NCBI GenBank assembly: GCA_029983495.1
Contig: JASBZJ010000009.1
Coordinates: 1 to 19,330, forward strand
DNA from: Porphyromonas sp.
Lineage (GTDB): Bacteria > Bacteroidota > Bacteroidia > Bacteroidales > Porphyromonadaceae
DNA length: 19,330 nucleotides
Direction: 5' to 3'
Positions 1 to 9,796 of this stretch are shown in pieces (within the stretch, counting starts at the first letter, position 1; every line of letters starts with the position of its first letter). Below the pieces are notes generated by a model. It had not been told where the DNA came from, did no database searches, and worked only from the letters and a program-made list of their open reading frames with translations. The translations under genes were made by a program, and so were the position numbers.

Positions 1-3000
1 TCACAAAAAGCACGCAATGTTATGTACCTGCTTAAGCCATAATCCGCACTAAATTTTATAGCATGTGCGCTGTTTCCATTCGTTGCTTGCGTAAAGTTTT
101 CCTGTATTTTACGAATAAGCATCGAGCTTCGATTATAGCTATAATCCAACCTTAAGGTTAAACTCCCGCCCGATGTAAATAGGTTACTCCTTTTTCGACT
201 GGAATTTGGTCGGTGCTTATTTTTTTTCGAAGTGAAAAGCTTTCGGGCATCATCTACCTTATAATTAATCGAAGCCGAAACTTCGTTAGCATTACTTTCC
301 ATAAGTTGAGCATTCAGCGGACTGAGGTTTAAAGCTCTTCGCATATTCCACCTGCACGAAGTTTCCAACCCGTTCGCCAAAGTAATTTCAACCCCCAACA
401 AAGGGTTGAAACCTTCTTGTAATGATATTGTTGGAATATCATAGGGGAGTGTAAAATAGCCCTTTTGTTCAACTTCGCCTTGCGATGGGTCGCTAGGAGC
501 TACTATATTTTCGACGGCTCCCCATCCTTCTAATTCGCTACCTAAAGGCTTCCAACCTAGTATGGAGTTATAACTTCCTATGGAATAGGTGCTTGTGTAG
601 TTATGAGAAAGCGAAAAATTTCGGAATAGTTTTTTGATCCCCTCAATGCGCGATAAACCAGTATATGTAATGCTCCAGTTGGGTAACATAGAAGCTAAAG
701 AAGGGAAGGGAGAAAGCGAAACTGTAGAGGTGCTAAACATAGCATATGCTGCCATAAACGAGGGGATAAGCACATCTGCACCATTTTGGCGTAACCCATA
801 ATTTGCATAATTACCAGCAGGGGACTTAATTTGCTCGTTATTAATACGTGCCATAATTGTGGCACGATTAGCAAGAAAATTTGCAAATGCATTCGAGTAA
901 TATCCTCGATTAGGGTCGGGAATAGAGAAGAAGTCCTTCAACCCAATTGTAGTCATGGTAAATGAACCTCCAAAAGTTTTTGGCATTCCAGCAAAAACAA
1001 ACTGAGTTTCCTCACGGCGAGTATCGTTACGCATAGCATTAAGTGTTATACGAAGATCCTTTATAGGCTCAAGTGTAACACGGATGTTCAGTTCTTCGGA
1101 CTGATTAAACATTGATGGATTTACGTTATCTTGACTCGTTGTTAACCAACCATTACTAGCCGCTTTTTCGATGTAGTTGCGACCAACAAATCCGAAAGCG
1201 AAGTCAAGCCCAGGTGAAAGAACTCCCTCACCCGTACGATGTTGACCACCAGCCGCTGCAATTGTAGGCATAAAGCCAGGTATATGAAATCCTTGGCTAC
1301 GGCGATAACTCACATTAATATCGCGAACCATCATTGTAGAATAAAGCAAATGATTGAGGAACATCGAACGGGGCAACTCGTCCTTATTCGTAACCTTACT
1401 AATAACAGCAAGTTTCAGCGTTAGGGTATCGCGTGTTGTTATGAGGAATGAATTAACATCAAGTGTTTTAGTTTTAATACGAACACGTTTACCCAAACGA
1501 TTTGTAGCCAAAATATCGATTTTTTTTGTATTCAGGCCATGCTTAACTAACGTTGCACTATCGAGGGAAAGGGTAACGTCTTTTGTAAAACGCTTAGGTT
1601 TAGGAAGAGCATTTGCCCGTTGTTGAGAAGGTTCCCCAAAAGCTGATTCAGCTTGAATATCATCATCTCCATTGTTAAGCATAGCTCGGCGAGGATCACT
1701 ACTGTTTCGATGCGAGTTTCGCCCAAAATTTGTTCTTCTTGAATTACTACCTTGGTTAACTGCGTTTTCGATATTATTAAAGAAGGGTATAGAACGGTAA
1801 AGCGAAGAGAAACTGAAGTTAAGCGAGCCATCAATTTTTAAGTCATTACGAATAATATTTCCCACCGATACCCCCGATGTAAGAATAGCTCCCTTATCCC
1901 AATTATAAGTTCCTGTATAACTAACGGTACCATTAATCCACTGCATATAGGGGATTAGTGAAAAAGGTAACTTATATGTAAGAGTTGCCCGTTGGTCGTA
2001 CTTCATAGGGCTACCTAATTGCTTAATACTTTGGCGAACCGAATCCTGCCAAATTTTATATTTATCGGGTTCTAAATTACGGTTTACCTGTATGTAAGGT
2101 TCTTCTATCCTTGCATTAGTACCACTTTGAAAAGCAAATTGTAGGTTGGTAGTTAAGTTCCAATTAAGGCTAAAGGAACGATCCCAAAGGAAGTTTTGCA
2201 CAAATGTTGCTGGTATAGGAAGTGCATCGCCTATGCCTGGAATAAAGTTGCGCGATTGCATTTCGCTATAATTCCGCAACATTGAAGAGGCAAGTGTAAT
2301 ACGCGAAGGAAGGTAGTTTATTTGATACCGCTTAAGCTCCAAAAAGTTTTTCGAATTGCTTTTAATCCAGCCAAAAGGCTTCCACGGTAGGGCTACAGGG
2401 CTATAATCATAATTTGCCGAAGCTAACCAATCGCGCTTACGATCATAAACAAGTTCGGGGGTGTGATGCTCGGTAGTATTGTAAGCGTAGGAAAAACTAA
2501 AGTTTGCAGGGTCGTAAGGCATAGGAGTTTTACTCTTTACATTTACCCTTACATTGCTAAGCGAAAGGCTATGCGAAGTAGTGCGTTTTACAGCATGCAT
2601 AAATAGGGAATCGCGTTCATACTTCGATGGGGCAGCATCGAGCGAACGTTTTAACAACACATCCTCGTCTAATGGGTTATACAGAGGTGTAATAAGTTCA
2701 TCGTTATATGCGTAATAAAAAGGAATCGTAACCTTTGCTACTTTGGGGAAGAACCGCCCCATTTCGAGCCTTGTAGATACGTTTATTTGACGCATATCGT
2801 CGAGCCTGCGTTGGCTTAGAGTTTGATCCAGTGCTCCGAAACCAGCTGTTTGTAGTTGCCCACGAACATTAAAACTACCCCAGTCGCTTAAGGCAACTTG
2901 CATATCGGCATTAGCCGCCATTCCCCCCTGTTCCTTATATTCGCTAAGGCGTAACTCATTAACCCATATTTCGGCACTTTTAATGGTATTAGCATTATTG

Positions 3001-6000
3001 CGCACGCCAATCATAACAGTTTTTACGTTGCTAAGCGAAGGGTTACCTATTACAGTAATGGAATTACGCGTATTATTAGGGTCTGGCTTTGTAAATGGGC
3101 GATAAAAGTCTGCTTCGCCCGAACCTGTTGATTTAACAGTGTTGCGCTCGAGCTTGAGGTCGGTAAGGATATCAAAAGTAAAGCTTATCGTATTCTCCTT
3201 AGGCCACACGGTAAACCTATCGTGCGAAACATCGCTACTATATTTCCCATAAGGAGTTAAAACAAGGGGAACACTATATTCGTAATAATTACTGGTATAA
3301 TCGCTACCTAATCGTATAAATAAGCTTAAGTCGCCAGCCGCAGTATTTGTATCATCATCAATAAGACGCTCGGCATGCGAAAAGAGTTCTAATCGCTTAT
3401 AACGACGGAAATCGAAGCTTAAATTACGGTACACTGCACGAGCATCGCCCGAAGCAAGTTTATTTACTTTCAAACTAAGCGATTGTTCGTTTTGCTGTGT
3501 TGCCTGCGACTGAGAAGGGTCTAAACTACGAAGTACACCAGGAGGTAAAACATAGCTGATGGGTTCGCGGTCTCCATTTTCCTCAAGGTTAACGGTACTA
3601 ACAACAAGGCTGGCTTCGTTTGATGGAGGAGTAAGAGGGTCATAAAGAGGTCGATCGTATTTACGCCAAGTACCTCGAACTAGTTTCAATGCCCCAAATC
3701 GAAGAAAAGTATCTTCCTTAAAACCAGTAAGAAATAGACGAATAAACCGAATACTATTAAAATCGGTTATTCCACCAATTTTTTCGGTATACTCCTTAAT
3801 AGGAATTTTAAACTGGTACCAATTTACGCTTTCTCGTTTGCCGTTAGGCAAAGTAACTGTGGAGGTTCGTACATCGGTAACGTGATTTGTTCCCACAACC
3901 AAACTCGAAGGCGAAAGGGGTATACGGTAGCTATAATATTTTTCATTTTCATTTAATGTGTTATCCTGATTAATATCTTCAACATCGGGCATAACACGGC
4001 TAGCAATACTATAAGCATTCTGCGTATTATCTTTTGCCTCGGCACTATTACCTTGTGTTCCATTATAATATTTATAACGCTCAAGAATTGAAGCATGCTG
4101 GTCATCGTAAAGTTTATTCCTAAAATGAAGAAAATTGTCGCCAGCAGGGTCGTTTAGAGGGCTCATAGGGTTATTGCGCCAAGCATCAAGAGTTTGGCTT
4201 GAAACCGTACCTTCGAGCGAAGATAAAAAATCACGGTACGAGGGGTGCAGTTTTTCCTCCTCGTCGTTAAGCCCATTAAGTCCTACATCCTGTTTTTCCC
4301 GAGCCCCAGGAGCATTATCGAACGCATACCCCGAGGCTTGCCTGATGGGAACCTTACCCCAAACCGTTTGCTTCGTTGCTGCAGGATCGTCGTTCAGGGG
4401 AAGTCCATTTTCGAAAAACTTCATTCCATCACGAAGAATATCCTCACTAATCTCGCCAAGATTAAGATAAAGTTCTCCCCCTGTACTGTTGGGCGTATAG
4501 ATAAAGGGGTCGAGAAGCCAAAACTCGACATATTCAATATTACTGGCTTCAAAATCGCTCTGATCGATTTTTCGCATTATCCCCCCCCAGTTCTTTTCGG
4601 GATTGGCTAAACTACCATCCGATAAGAAGTTTTCAGAATTAAGATTGTAAGGTCCGCGTTGTGTGGGGTAGTATGATATATTAAAGGTAGTAAGGTAACT
4701 TAATGCATTTGCGCTATAATCCCGATAAGGGAATAATTCCTGCATTTGCACTTCGCGTGAATAATGATTGCTCAGAAAATCGGGGTCGTTACGCATATAA
4801 CTAGGTAGCAACGAACTCCGTTTACGATTATAAGCCGGATCGATGTAAAACCACGACATTAATGCCCGATGAAATCCATAACGAACGTCGTTTGAAAGCG
4901 TTGCTTCGGGGAAGAGAGGGTTTTCTTCTTGCGAAGGGGTTGAAGCAAGCGTCCAAGCATATGGATTCATTAAATCAATACTTCCCTGAGCGGCCTCAAA
5001 ATCGTCGATATAACTATAGCCTTTAACAAACTTACTTTCGTAATGCCCTGGCAAAAGATGAGCAAACTCGGCATTGAGCTTAATTTGCGAAGGCGAAGTA
5101 AGGTCGAGGAAAGGAATATAATCCAATACGTTGGTTAGCCACTGGCTTTTAAGATCAACATTAAAGTTTACCCCCCATAAAAAGTTCCGAATCGATTCAT
5201 TTCCTATAGCTGTTTTGGTAGTCAATGGCATTTCGCTAAGGTACATAGCTGTTCCTCCAAGAAGAATATTTGGAGTAAAATGATAATTAAGATCGAGCCC
5301 TAACATAGTTTTGCGTTGCAACATTGCAAAACCTTTATTTTCAAGCGAAACATCAACACGAGTGCCACTATTTAGAATCGATTCGTTAATAATAGTAACG
5401 GTACCCATACCATAATTAACGGTATAATCAACATTTTCGGTTAGTAAAACGCCTCCTGCCGTAACCCTAACCGATCCTGGCGTAACACCAATTGCGCCTA
5501 AGCTTATGGTACCACTCTGCGAAGCTTTATACTGACCACGAAGTATAAACTTATCCTTTTCGGCAACTTGGCGAGCCGCCACAGAAGTGTTATTATACAA
5601 TTCGTAATAACAATACTTTTGAGCCAATGTAGGGTCTCCAATTTTTGCTTCGAGTGTTTTACCAAAGGGTTCCACTGTATTAAAATAGACTAGTCCTAAA
5701 CGACTATTTACAGTAAAACCTTCCACATAGTCGAATACACCATCAGGATAAGGTTCCTGCTTGTTATCGAGTTTATCTAATCCTAGGCTTCGTAAAAGTA
5801 CTTGCCCTTTGATGTTCGTATCCGTTAAATACGGAAGAGCAACGCCAGTTGAATCGTTTCGAAAGAAAATGTCGAGGCGGAAATTATCGCTTTGTAGATC
5901 GCGAACATTTGCCCCTAAGGCGTAAACATTACGCATGGCTAACTTCCAATAAGGAACTTGAGGTGTTAAGTTAGTACCCTTAACAAGCTTAACAAACAAA

Positions 6001-7484
6001 GTTTGTGTATCACCATCGGTATGGTCTGCAGCAAACTCACCGACCCTGTAAACCTTGCCTTGATAGGTATATTCAAAGGCAACTGCAACAATTTCGTCAC
6101 CAGCGACGCGACTATTTAAAGTAATATAGCCTAGTTGCGGATTAAGGGTAAAATCCGTTTCGTTTAGGCGTCGTGCACTTTCGAGTTTTTCGTATTCAAT
6201 GCCTGGTTTAAGCCTATTTTGCAACGCATCAGCAACAGATTCGATGCGTCGGAGTTCTGGAATGCCTAAAAGCGTTTGATATAAACTATTGGCTCGATTA
6301 TCGGGTAAGCCACTAGTAACCCCCGTTGCTTGCCAGCTTGGGTTATAAATGTTACTAGGTTCGGCCAGGTCGCTAAAAGCAACAATGTTACGTGCTGTTT
6401 CAAATCGACCACGCTTATTCGTTACCCATACTTCAACACGGCTTATAGTAACCCCCGATGATATATATGGAAGCGTGGCCATAGCAGCATCGTAATGATC
6501 GTAAAAATATTGAGACAAAAAGAAGTGTCGGTTTTCGTCGTATCGGTTTGCACTAAATTCAAATGGCTCGGTTTGTACACCTCCTTGGCTCGATACATGC
6601 TTAGTTTCAGCTTCTTGTCGGCTTACAACAAAGTTTACATCAAGCTTACCAAACTGCATCTTACTATGAATACCAAACAACGATGCACCTCCTTGAATTA
6701 ATGAATTCCTAGGCTGCAACGAAACATTACCAGCTTCAACAAGCTTTATTATATCATCATCTTCGCCCTCATATGCAAGTTTTAGTTTTCGATTATCGAA
6801 ATCGAAAGTACTTTCGGTATTATAGTTAAGATTGAAGTTTAGTTTAGTACCTACACTAGCATTAACATTAGCCTGAATTTTTTGGTCGAAGTTGAAAAAG
6901 GTATGGCTACGCGCATGAACAGGCATTGAGGGGTTATTTGTGGCATTATTCTTTACACCTAAAATAACTTCAGCGGTTCCTTGCGTTCGTACTTTTACGC
7001 CTCCAGGACCGAAAATTTTTTCAGCAGGACCAAGTTCAAAGCCGAAATCAAAGGGATTGAATTTTGCTTTTCCTTCTTCACTGGCCGCTTCACGCTCCTT
7101 TTGTAAAAAGTAATTGTGGTTTTCGTGTTCACGTAGGTATCTATAATACTCCTCGAGTGTATACACTATAGGAACTCCAATTTGCACTCCGTTAAGGGTA
7201 GTAACATAATAATACCGTCCCGTTTTTGCATCGTAAATAAATTCGCTTTTTAGTTGCGAAGGAGTTCGGAGGTCAAAAGGATTTTTAGTTTCAATATCCT
7301 TATACGTACGAGGCACAGTAGGTGCTGGTTTTACAGCAACTGAATCAATAGGTAATGCCTTCCATGAAGCAACAAAAACTTGCGATGTGCTACCCCAAGA
7401 TACGGTTGCTACTGCAACAAGTATGGTTACAGAAGCAACAAATAAAGCTAGCTTTACTACAGTGCTATGTACAATTTGTTTCAA
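1..7484 (-). CDS. sprA: SprA/Sov, T9SS outer-membrane translocon (3' end outside window)
   Basis: SprA is the giant outer-membrane barrel through which the type 9 secretion system exports folded cargo; in gliding species it is also needed for motility. The frame is open for 2494 codons from 7484 to the window edge without a stop. Family lengths are about 2400-2500 residues, so probably only a few dozen are missing. Recognisable family stretches include YSYIDDFEAAQGSIDL (around residue 822), NWGGIMRKI (about 967), YVEFWLLDPF (about 985) and, at the edge, ADYGLSRYITLRAF, which is typical of the SprA C-terminus. The first in-frame ATG lies far inside the protein. A TTG at 7484, just after an in-frame TAA (7493-7491), gives a good signal peptide: Lys at 2 and 11, then a hydrophobic run at about 12-30. 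I therefore choose TTG. The gene follows ruvA by 20 bases, a neighbour pair seen in other Bacteroidota, so co-transcription is likely. The family call is near certain; the exact start is less so. Confidence 0.96.
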   Translation of the reverse strand, partial: MKQIVHSTVVKLALFVASVTILVAVATVSWGSTSQVFVASWKALPIDSVAVKPAPTVPRTYKDIETKNPFDLRTPSQLKSEFIYDAKTGRYYYVTTLNGVQIGVPIVYTLEEYYRYLREHENHNYFLQKEREAASEEGKAKFNPFDFGFELGPAEKIFGPGGVKVRTQGTAEVILGVKNNATNNPSMPVHARSHTFFNFDQKIQANVNASVGTKLNFNLNYNTESTFDFDNRKLKLAYEGEDDDIIKLVEAGNVSLQPRNSLIQGGASLFGIHSKMQFGKLDVNFVVSRQEAETKHVSSQGGVQTEPFEFSANRYDENRHFFLSQYFYDHYDAAMATLPYISSGVTISRVEVWVTNKRGRFETARNIVAFSDLAEPSNIYNPSWQATGVTSGLPDNRANSLYQTLLGIPELRRIESVADALQNRLKPGIEYEKLESARRLNETDFTLNPQLGYITLNSRVAGDEIVAVAFEYTYQGKVYRVGEFAADHTDGDTQTLFVKLVKGTNLTPQVPYWKLAMRNVYALGANVRDLQSDNFRLDIFFRNDSTGVALPYLTDTNIKGQVLLRSLGLDKLDNKQEPYPDGVFDYVEGFTVNSRLGLVYFNTVEPFGKTLEAKIGDPTLAQKYCYYELYNNTSVAARQVAEKDKFILRGQYKASQSGTISLGAIGVTPGSVRVTAGGVLLTENVDYTVNYGMGTVTIINESILNSGTRVDVSLENKGFAMLQRKTMLGLDLNYHFTPNILLGGTAMYLSEMPLTTKTAIGNESIRNFLWGVNFNVDLKSQWLTNVLDYIPFLDLTSPSQIKLNAEFAHLLPGHYESKFVKGYSYIDDFEAAQGSIDLMNPYAWTLASTPSQEENPLFPEATLSNDVRYGFHRALMSWFYIDPAYNRKRSSLLPSYMRNDPDFLSNHYSREVQMQELFPYRDYSANALSYLTTFNISYYPTQRGPYNLNSENFLSDGSLANPEKNWGGIMRKIDQSDFEASNIEYVEFWLLDPFIYTPNSTGGELYLNLGEISEDILRDGMKFFENGLPLNDDPAATKQTVWGKVPIRQASGYAFDNAPGAREKQDVGLNGLNDEEEKLHPSYRDFLSSLEGTVSSQTLDAWRNNPMSPLNDPAGDNFLHFRNKLYDDQHASILERYKYYNGTQGNSAEAKDNTQNAYSIASRVMPDVEDINQDNTLNENEKYYSYRIPLSPSSLVVGTNHVTDVRTSTVTLPNGKRESVNWYQFKIPIKEYTEKIGGITDFNSIRFIRLFLTGFKEDTFLRFGALKLVRGTWRKYDRPLYDPLTPPSNEASLVVSTVNLEENGDREPISYVLPPGVLRSLDPSQSQATQQNEQSLSLKVNKLASGDARAVYRNLSFDFRRYKRLELFSHAERLIDDDTNTAAGDLSLFIRLGSDYTSNYYEYSVPLVLTPYGKYSSDVSHDRFTVWPKENTISFTFDILTDLKLERNTVKSTGSGEADFYRPFTKPDPNNTRNSITVIGNPSLSNVKTVMIGVRNNANTIKSAEIWVNELRLSEYKEQGGMAANADMQVALSDWGSFNVRGQLQTAGFGALDQTLSQRRLDDMRQINVSTRLEMGRFFPKVAKVTIPFYYAYNDELITPLYNPLDEDVLLKRSLDAAPSKYERDSLFMHAVKRTTSHSLSLSNVRVNVKSKTPMPYDPANFSFSYAYNTTEHHTPELVYDRKRDWLASANYDYSPVALPWKPFGWIKSNSKNFLELKRYQINYLPSRITLASSMLRNYSEMQSRNFIPGIGDALPIPATFVQNFLWDRSFSLNWNLTTNLQFAFQSGTNARIEEPYIQVNRNLEPDKYKIWQDSVRQSIKQLGSPMKYDQRATLTYKLPFSLIPYMQWINGTVSYTGTYNWDKGAILTSGVSVGNIIRNDLKIDGSLNFSFSSLYRSIPFFNNIENAVNQGSNSRRTNFGRNSHRNSSDPRRAMLNNGDDDIQAESAFGEPSQQRANALPKPKRFTKDVTLSLDSATLVKHGLNTKKIDILATNRLGKRVRIKTKTLDVNSFLITTRDTLTLKLAVISKVTNKDELPRSMFLNHLLYSTMMVRDINVSYRRSQGFHIPGFMPTIAAAGGQHRTGEGVLSPGLDFAFGFVGRNYIEKAASNGWLTTSQDNVNPSMFNQSEELNIRVTLEPIKDLRITLNAMRNDTRREETQFVFAGMPKTFGGSFTMTTIGLKDFFSIPDPNRGYYSNAFANFLANRATIMARINNEQIKSPAGNYANYGLRQNGADVLIPSFMAAYAMFSTSTVSLSPFPSLASMLPNWSITYTGLSRIEGIKKLFRNFSLSHNYTSTYSIGSYNSILGWKPLGSELEGWGAVENIVAPSDPSQGEVEQKGYFTLPYDIPTISLQEGFNPLLGVEITLANGLETSCRWNMRRALNLSPLNAQLMESNANEVSASINYKVDDARKLFTSKKNKHRPNSSRKRSNLFTSGGSLTLRLDYSYNRSSMLIRKIQENFTQATNGNSAHAIKFSADYGLSRYITLRAFC

Positions 7485-7504
7485 GGGGAATTATACGAAT
7501 ATTA

Positions 7505-8095
7505 CTAGAGTTGTTTTAGAGCATGCTTAATAACCTCTTCCACAGCAAGCATAGGTTGCACTGAAAGTATTTTTTTTACAACTTTTTTTACGTTTGCATC
7601 GCTATAACCTAGGGTTCGTAAAGCTCGCTGAGCTTCGATAGCTACTTGGCTATCGCTGGAAGAATTTGCTCCTGAAGTAGAGCTTTCGTCATCGGGTAAA
7701 ACAAGCTTGCCTTTAAGATCAACAACTATGCGTTGAGCTGTTTTAAGACCAACGCCTTTAACGGTTTGAAGTAGTTCAACGGAACCTGCATTTATAACAT
7801 TGGCAAGCTCGCGAGGTGAAAATGTTGAAAGAATTAGCCTTGCTGTAGCAGGGCCAACACCCGAAACTGTCCGGAGTCGCTCAAAAAACTGGCGAGCCTC
7901 TTCGTCAATAAATCCATAAAGCAAGTAAGCATCTTCACGAATAATTTCAGTAATTCGCAACTTAGCTCGTTCAACATCATGCAACCGACTATAGTCGGCA
8001 AGGGTAATATTTATTTCGTAACCAATACCCCCAACATCAAGTATTACCGATGTGGGTGTAAGCTCCATAACAGTACCTTCTATAAAAGCTATCAT
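7505..8095 (-). CDS. ruvA: Holliday junction branch migration protein RuvA
   Basis: RuvA binds four-way DNA junctions as a tetramer and loads the RuvB helicase during recombinational repair. The 196-residue product has the family's full length and domain order: an N-terminal OB fold (about 1-63), tandem helix-hairpin-helix motifs (VSGVGPATA at 77-85, VKGVGLKTAQ at 112-121), a Ser-rich flexible linker (about 137-150), and the C-terminal RuvB-binding three-helix domain (about 151-196). The ATG start gives the canonical MIAFIEG beginning. The gene lies behind the rplT terminator and 20 bases ahead of sprA, so it is probably the first gene of a ruvA-sprA transcript. No canonical TAnnTTTG promoter is visible in the 115 bases upstream; the nearest match (TATTCTTTG, about 8104-8112) has one extra base. 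Confidence 0.98.
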   Translation of the reverse strand: MIAFIEGTVMELTPTSVILDVGGIGYEINITLADYSRLHDVERAKLRITEIIREDAYLLYGFIDEEARQFFERLRTVSGVGPATARLILSTFSPRELANVINAGSVELLQTVKGVGLKTAQRIVVDLKGKLVLPDDESSTSGANSSSDSQVAIEAQRALRTLGYSDANVKKVVKKILSVQPMLAVEEVIKHALKQL

Positions 8096-8211
8096 AATAA
8101 ACTACAAAGAATACTTCTTTAAAAGCTTAGGTGAAAACCCAATACTAAAACGTACAGAGGGTATACAATATTGTTTCCCCATATCATTTTCTGGGGTTGT
8201 AACTGGTTTGT

Positions 8212-8263
8212 AAAAAGGGGATCACCCAGACGAAAGCCAATATGATTTCGTCGAAGTGATCCC
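8212..8263 (-). terminator. Rho-independent terminator after rplT
   Basis: Read on the minus strand, GGGATCAC (8263-8256) pairs with GTGATCCC (8225-8218), and inside it GACGAAA (8252-8246) pairs with TTTCGTC (8235-8229). The two stems are separated by a symmetrical 3x3 internal loop. The outer stem is followed at once by five T (8216-8212). It starts 29 bases after the rplT stop, so it should end the thrS-infC-rpmI-rplT transcript and insulate ruvA-sprA from it. Confidence 0.85.
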
Positions 8264-8291
8264 TCCTTAAGGGTATCGAACAAGGAATACG

Positions 8292-8636
8292 TTACCGCAC
8301 CTTATCAACAATAGCTTTAAAAGCTTGGGGATTATTCATAGCTAAATCGGCAAGAACCTTACGATTTATCTCAATACCATTAGCATGAAGCTTACCCATT
8401 AGCTGTGAATACGAAAGCCCTTCGAGGCGAGCTGCAGCATTTATACGCTGAATCCACAGTGCACGGAACGTTCTCTTTTTGTTTTTTCTATCGCGATAGG
8501 CGTAAGTAAGCCCTTTTTCCCAGGTATTTTTGGCTACGGTCCAAACATTTTTACGAGCACCAATATAACCACGGGTAAGTTTAAGTATTCTTTTTCTTTT
8601 AGCTCTGGAAGCTACATGATTTACTGATCTAGGCAT
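8292..8636 (-). CDS. rplT: 50S ribosomal protein L20 (bL20)
   Basis: bL20 is a primary 23S rRNA-binding protein needed early in assembly of the large subunit. The 114 residues match the family length. The protein begins [19 protein letters not shown], has the basic N-terminal extension followed by the conserved segment [13 protein letters not shown] (about 81-93), and contains the globular domain motif [13 protein letters not shown]. It is the last gene of the thrS-infC-rpmI-rplT cluster. In E. coli and Bacillus, L20 represses its own operon by binding mRNA; the 158-base gap before this gene could hold such a site, but that is inference. Confidence 0.98.
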   Translation of the reverse strand: MPRSVNHVASRAKRKRILKLTRGYIGARKNVWTVAKNTWEKGLTYAYRDRKNKKRTFRALWIQRINAAARLEGLSYSQLMGKLHANGIEINRKVLADLAMNNPQAFKAIVDKVR

Positions 8637-8659
8637 TTTTTTGTTGTTGGGTTAATTTG

Positions 8660-8702
8660 GCAAGCTTGACTCAACGGAAATAGAACGAGAAACAAAGCTT
8701 GC
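8660..8702 (-). promoter_or_regulatory. Hairpin in the rpmI-rplT intergenic leader
   Basis: GCAAGCTT (8702-8695, minus strand) is the exact reverse complement of AAGCTTGC (8667-8660), giving an 8-bp stem around a 27-base loop just upstream of the rplT start. Five bases inside the loop (TGAGT) can also pair with ACTCA further upstream, so an alternative fold or pseudoknot is possible. There is no T-run after the stem, so it is not a terminator. A role in L20 autoregulation is only a guess from the family's habit. Confidence 0.4.
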
Positions 8703-8794
8703 ACGGTTAAACTGAGTTCTACAACAGTAAGCGTTTCTTTATACTACTGGAAACTACCAATAAAGTGTGCTTACCACAATCAAAGGTTTATTAG

Positions 8795-8989
8795 TTATAG
8801 ATTAAGGAGTTGCTTTATACTCTTTTCATCGGAGTGAGCAACCAGAGCCGATTTTGTTAGGTTACGTTTACGCTTTTTAGTCTTCTTGGTTAGGATGTGA
8901 CTTTTGTAAGCGTGCTTTCTCTTAATCTTACCACTACCAGTAATTGAAAAGCGCTTTTTTGCGCCTGATACGGTTTTAAGTTTAGGCAT
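8795..8989 (-). CDS. rpmI: 50S ribosomal protein L35 (bL35)
   Basis: A 64-residue, very basic protein beginning [25 protein letters not shown], the signature of bL35, with the typical KRKRNL block near residues 40-44. It is a structural protein of the large ribosomal subunit. It stands between infC and rplT in the standard order. The upstream gap to infC is 191 bases and the downstream gap to rplT is 158 bases, both longer than usual for this operon. Confidence 0.97.
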   Translation of the reverse strand: MPKLKTVSGAKKRFSITGSGKIKRKHAYKSHILTKKTKKRKRNLTKSALVAHSDEKSIKQLLNL

Positions 8990-9180
8990 TTTCTTCTGTT
9001 AGTTTTAAATGGTTATTTATGCTTATAGCGAAAAGGGTTTACGCTGTTGCTCAATCAACTTGTAACACTTTATTTGCCCTAAAGGTAAAGCCTCTACCCA
9101 GTCGGAACAGTTTTAGCCTTATCGCCTAAGTTATAGTTATCAACTTACGTAGCTCTTGTTGATCGAAAAGTTCATACGCC
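8990..9180 (-). promoter_or_regulatory. Long infC-rpmI leader with near-consensus -7 element
   Basis: These 191 bases between infC and rpmI hold no gene. On the minus strand TAAGTT (9147-9142 side) and AACTTA (9132-9127) form a 6-bp hairpin, and TACCTTTA (9087-9080) is one base off the Bacteroidota -7 element TAnnTTTG. An internal promoter for rpmI-rplT or a post-transcriptional control site are both possible. No -33 element is clear. Confidence 0.3.
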
Positions 9181-9756
9181 CTACTCTTCGACCTTCTCTT
9201 TTTCCTTTTTAGATCCCCCACCAGCTTTTTTCGGAGCGAGCATCATATACATACGCTTCCCTTCAATTCGTGGCATCGATTCAACCTGAGCAACATCTTG
9301 CAAATCGGTGGCTAATCTTAGTAAAAGTTCTTCACCTTGATCTTTGAAAACGATACTCCGCCCACGAAAGAAAACGTAGGTTTTTACCTTTGCGCCATCC
9401 TCAATAAACCCACGAGCATGCTTAAGCTTAAAGTTATAGTCGTGGTCGTCGGTTTGAGGGCCAAACCTAATTTCTTTTATAACAACCTTAGTTGCCTTAG
9501 CTTTCTGTTCCTTAGCGCGACGTTTTTGCTCGTAAAGGAACTTCTGATAATCAATAACACGGCAAACAGGAGGTTTAGCATTTGGGGCTATTTCAACTAA
9601 GTCAAGTCCTTCCTTATCCGCTATACTTAAAGCCTTGGCAATAGGGAAAATTCCATTGGGTACATTATCGCCTGTCAGGCGAACTTCGCGTTCACGAATT
9701 TCATCGTTAATGCGGTGTTGATTGCTATCTTTTCTTGGTCCTCGGGTGTTCTGCAC
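9181..9756 (-). CDS. infC: Translation initiation factor IF-3
   Basis: IF-3 binds the 30S subunit, keeps it apart from 50S and checks the initiator tRNA and start codon. Residues 14-85 form the N-terminal domain ([14 protein letters not shown], then [12 protein letters not shown]). Residues 90-175 form the C-terminal domain ([35 protein letters not shown]), followed by a Lys/Glu tail. There is no ATG start: the annotated GTG (9756) gives 191 residues. In-frame ATT codons at 9771 and 9822 (the latter 18 bases after the thrS stop) would extend it by 5 or 22 residues, and an in-frame TAG at 9837-9835 limits the frame. E. coli infC uses AUU, which IF-3 itself discriminates against, so a non-AUG start fits self-regulation. 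Product certain, start uncertain. Confidence 0.96.
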   Translation of the reverse strand: MQNTRGPRKDSNQHRINDEIREREVRLTGDNVPNGIFPIAKALSIADKEGLDLVEIAPNAKPPVCRVIDYQKFLYEQKRRAKEQKAKATKVVIKEIRFGPQTDDHDYNFKLKHARGFIEDGAKVKTYVFFRGRSIVFKDQGEELLLRLATDLQDVAQVESMPRIEGKRMYMMLAPKKAGGGSKKEKEKVEE

Positions 9757-9771
9757 GAAGGTATTATCAAT

Positions 9772-9796
9772 AGCTCCCTCAACGTGATGGGGAGCT
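9772..9796 (-). promoter_or_regulatory. Hairpin just upstream of the infC start
   Basis: AGCTCCC and GGGAGCT form a perfect 7-bp stem with an 11-base loop, ending 15 bases before the GTG start. The 3' arm contains GAGGGAG, a purine-rich ribosome-binding-like sequence that would be hidden in the stem. If translation begins at the ATT at 9822 the hairpin would lie inside the coding sequence instead. Confidence 0.45.

Noticed and set aside
1..240. Possible frameshift or truncation near the end of sprA
   Set aside because: Codon-by-codon translation from the RC of 1-360 stays in the same frame as the TTG at 7484 and matches the SprA C-terminal style (SYNRSS, ADYGLSRYITLRAF). The gene is simply cut by the window edge.
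1547..1834. Minus-strand 95-codon frame within sprA
   Set aside because: Out of frame with SprA, which continues unbroken through this region; no family likeness.
4135..4610. Overlapping plus-strand frames of 111 and 121 codons
   Set aside because: They lie opposite the conserved SprA reading frame and encode low-complexity, Ser/Pro-rich or random-looking protein; shadows of sprA.
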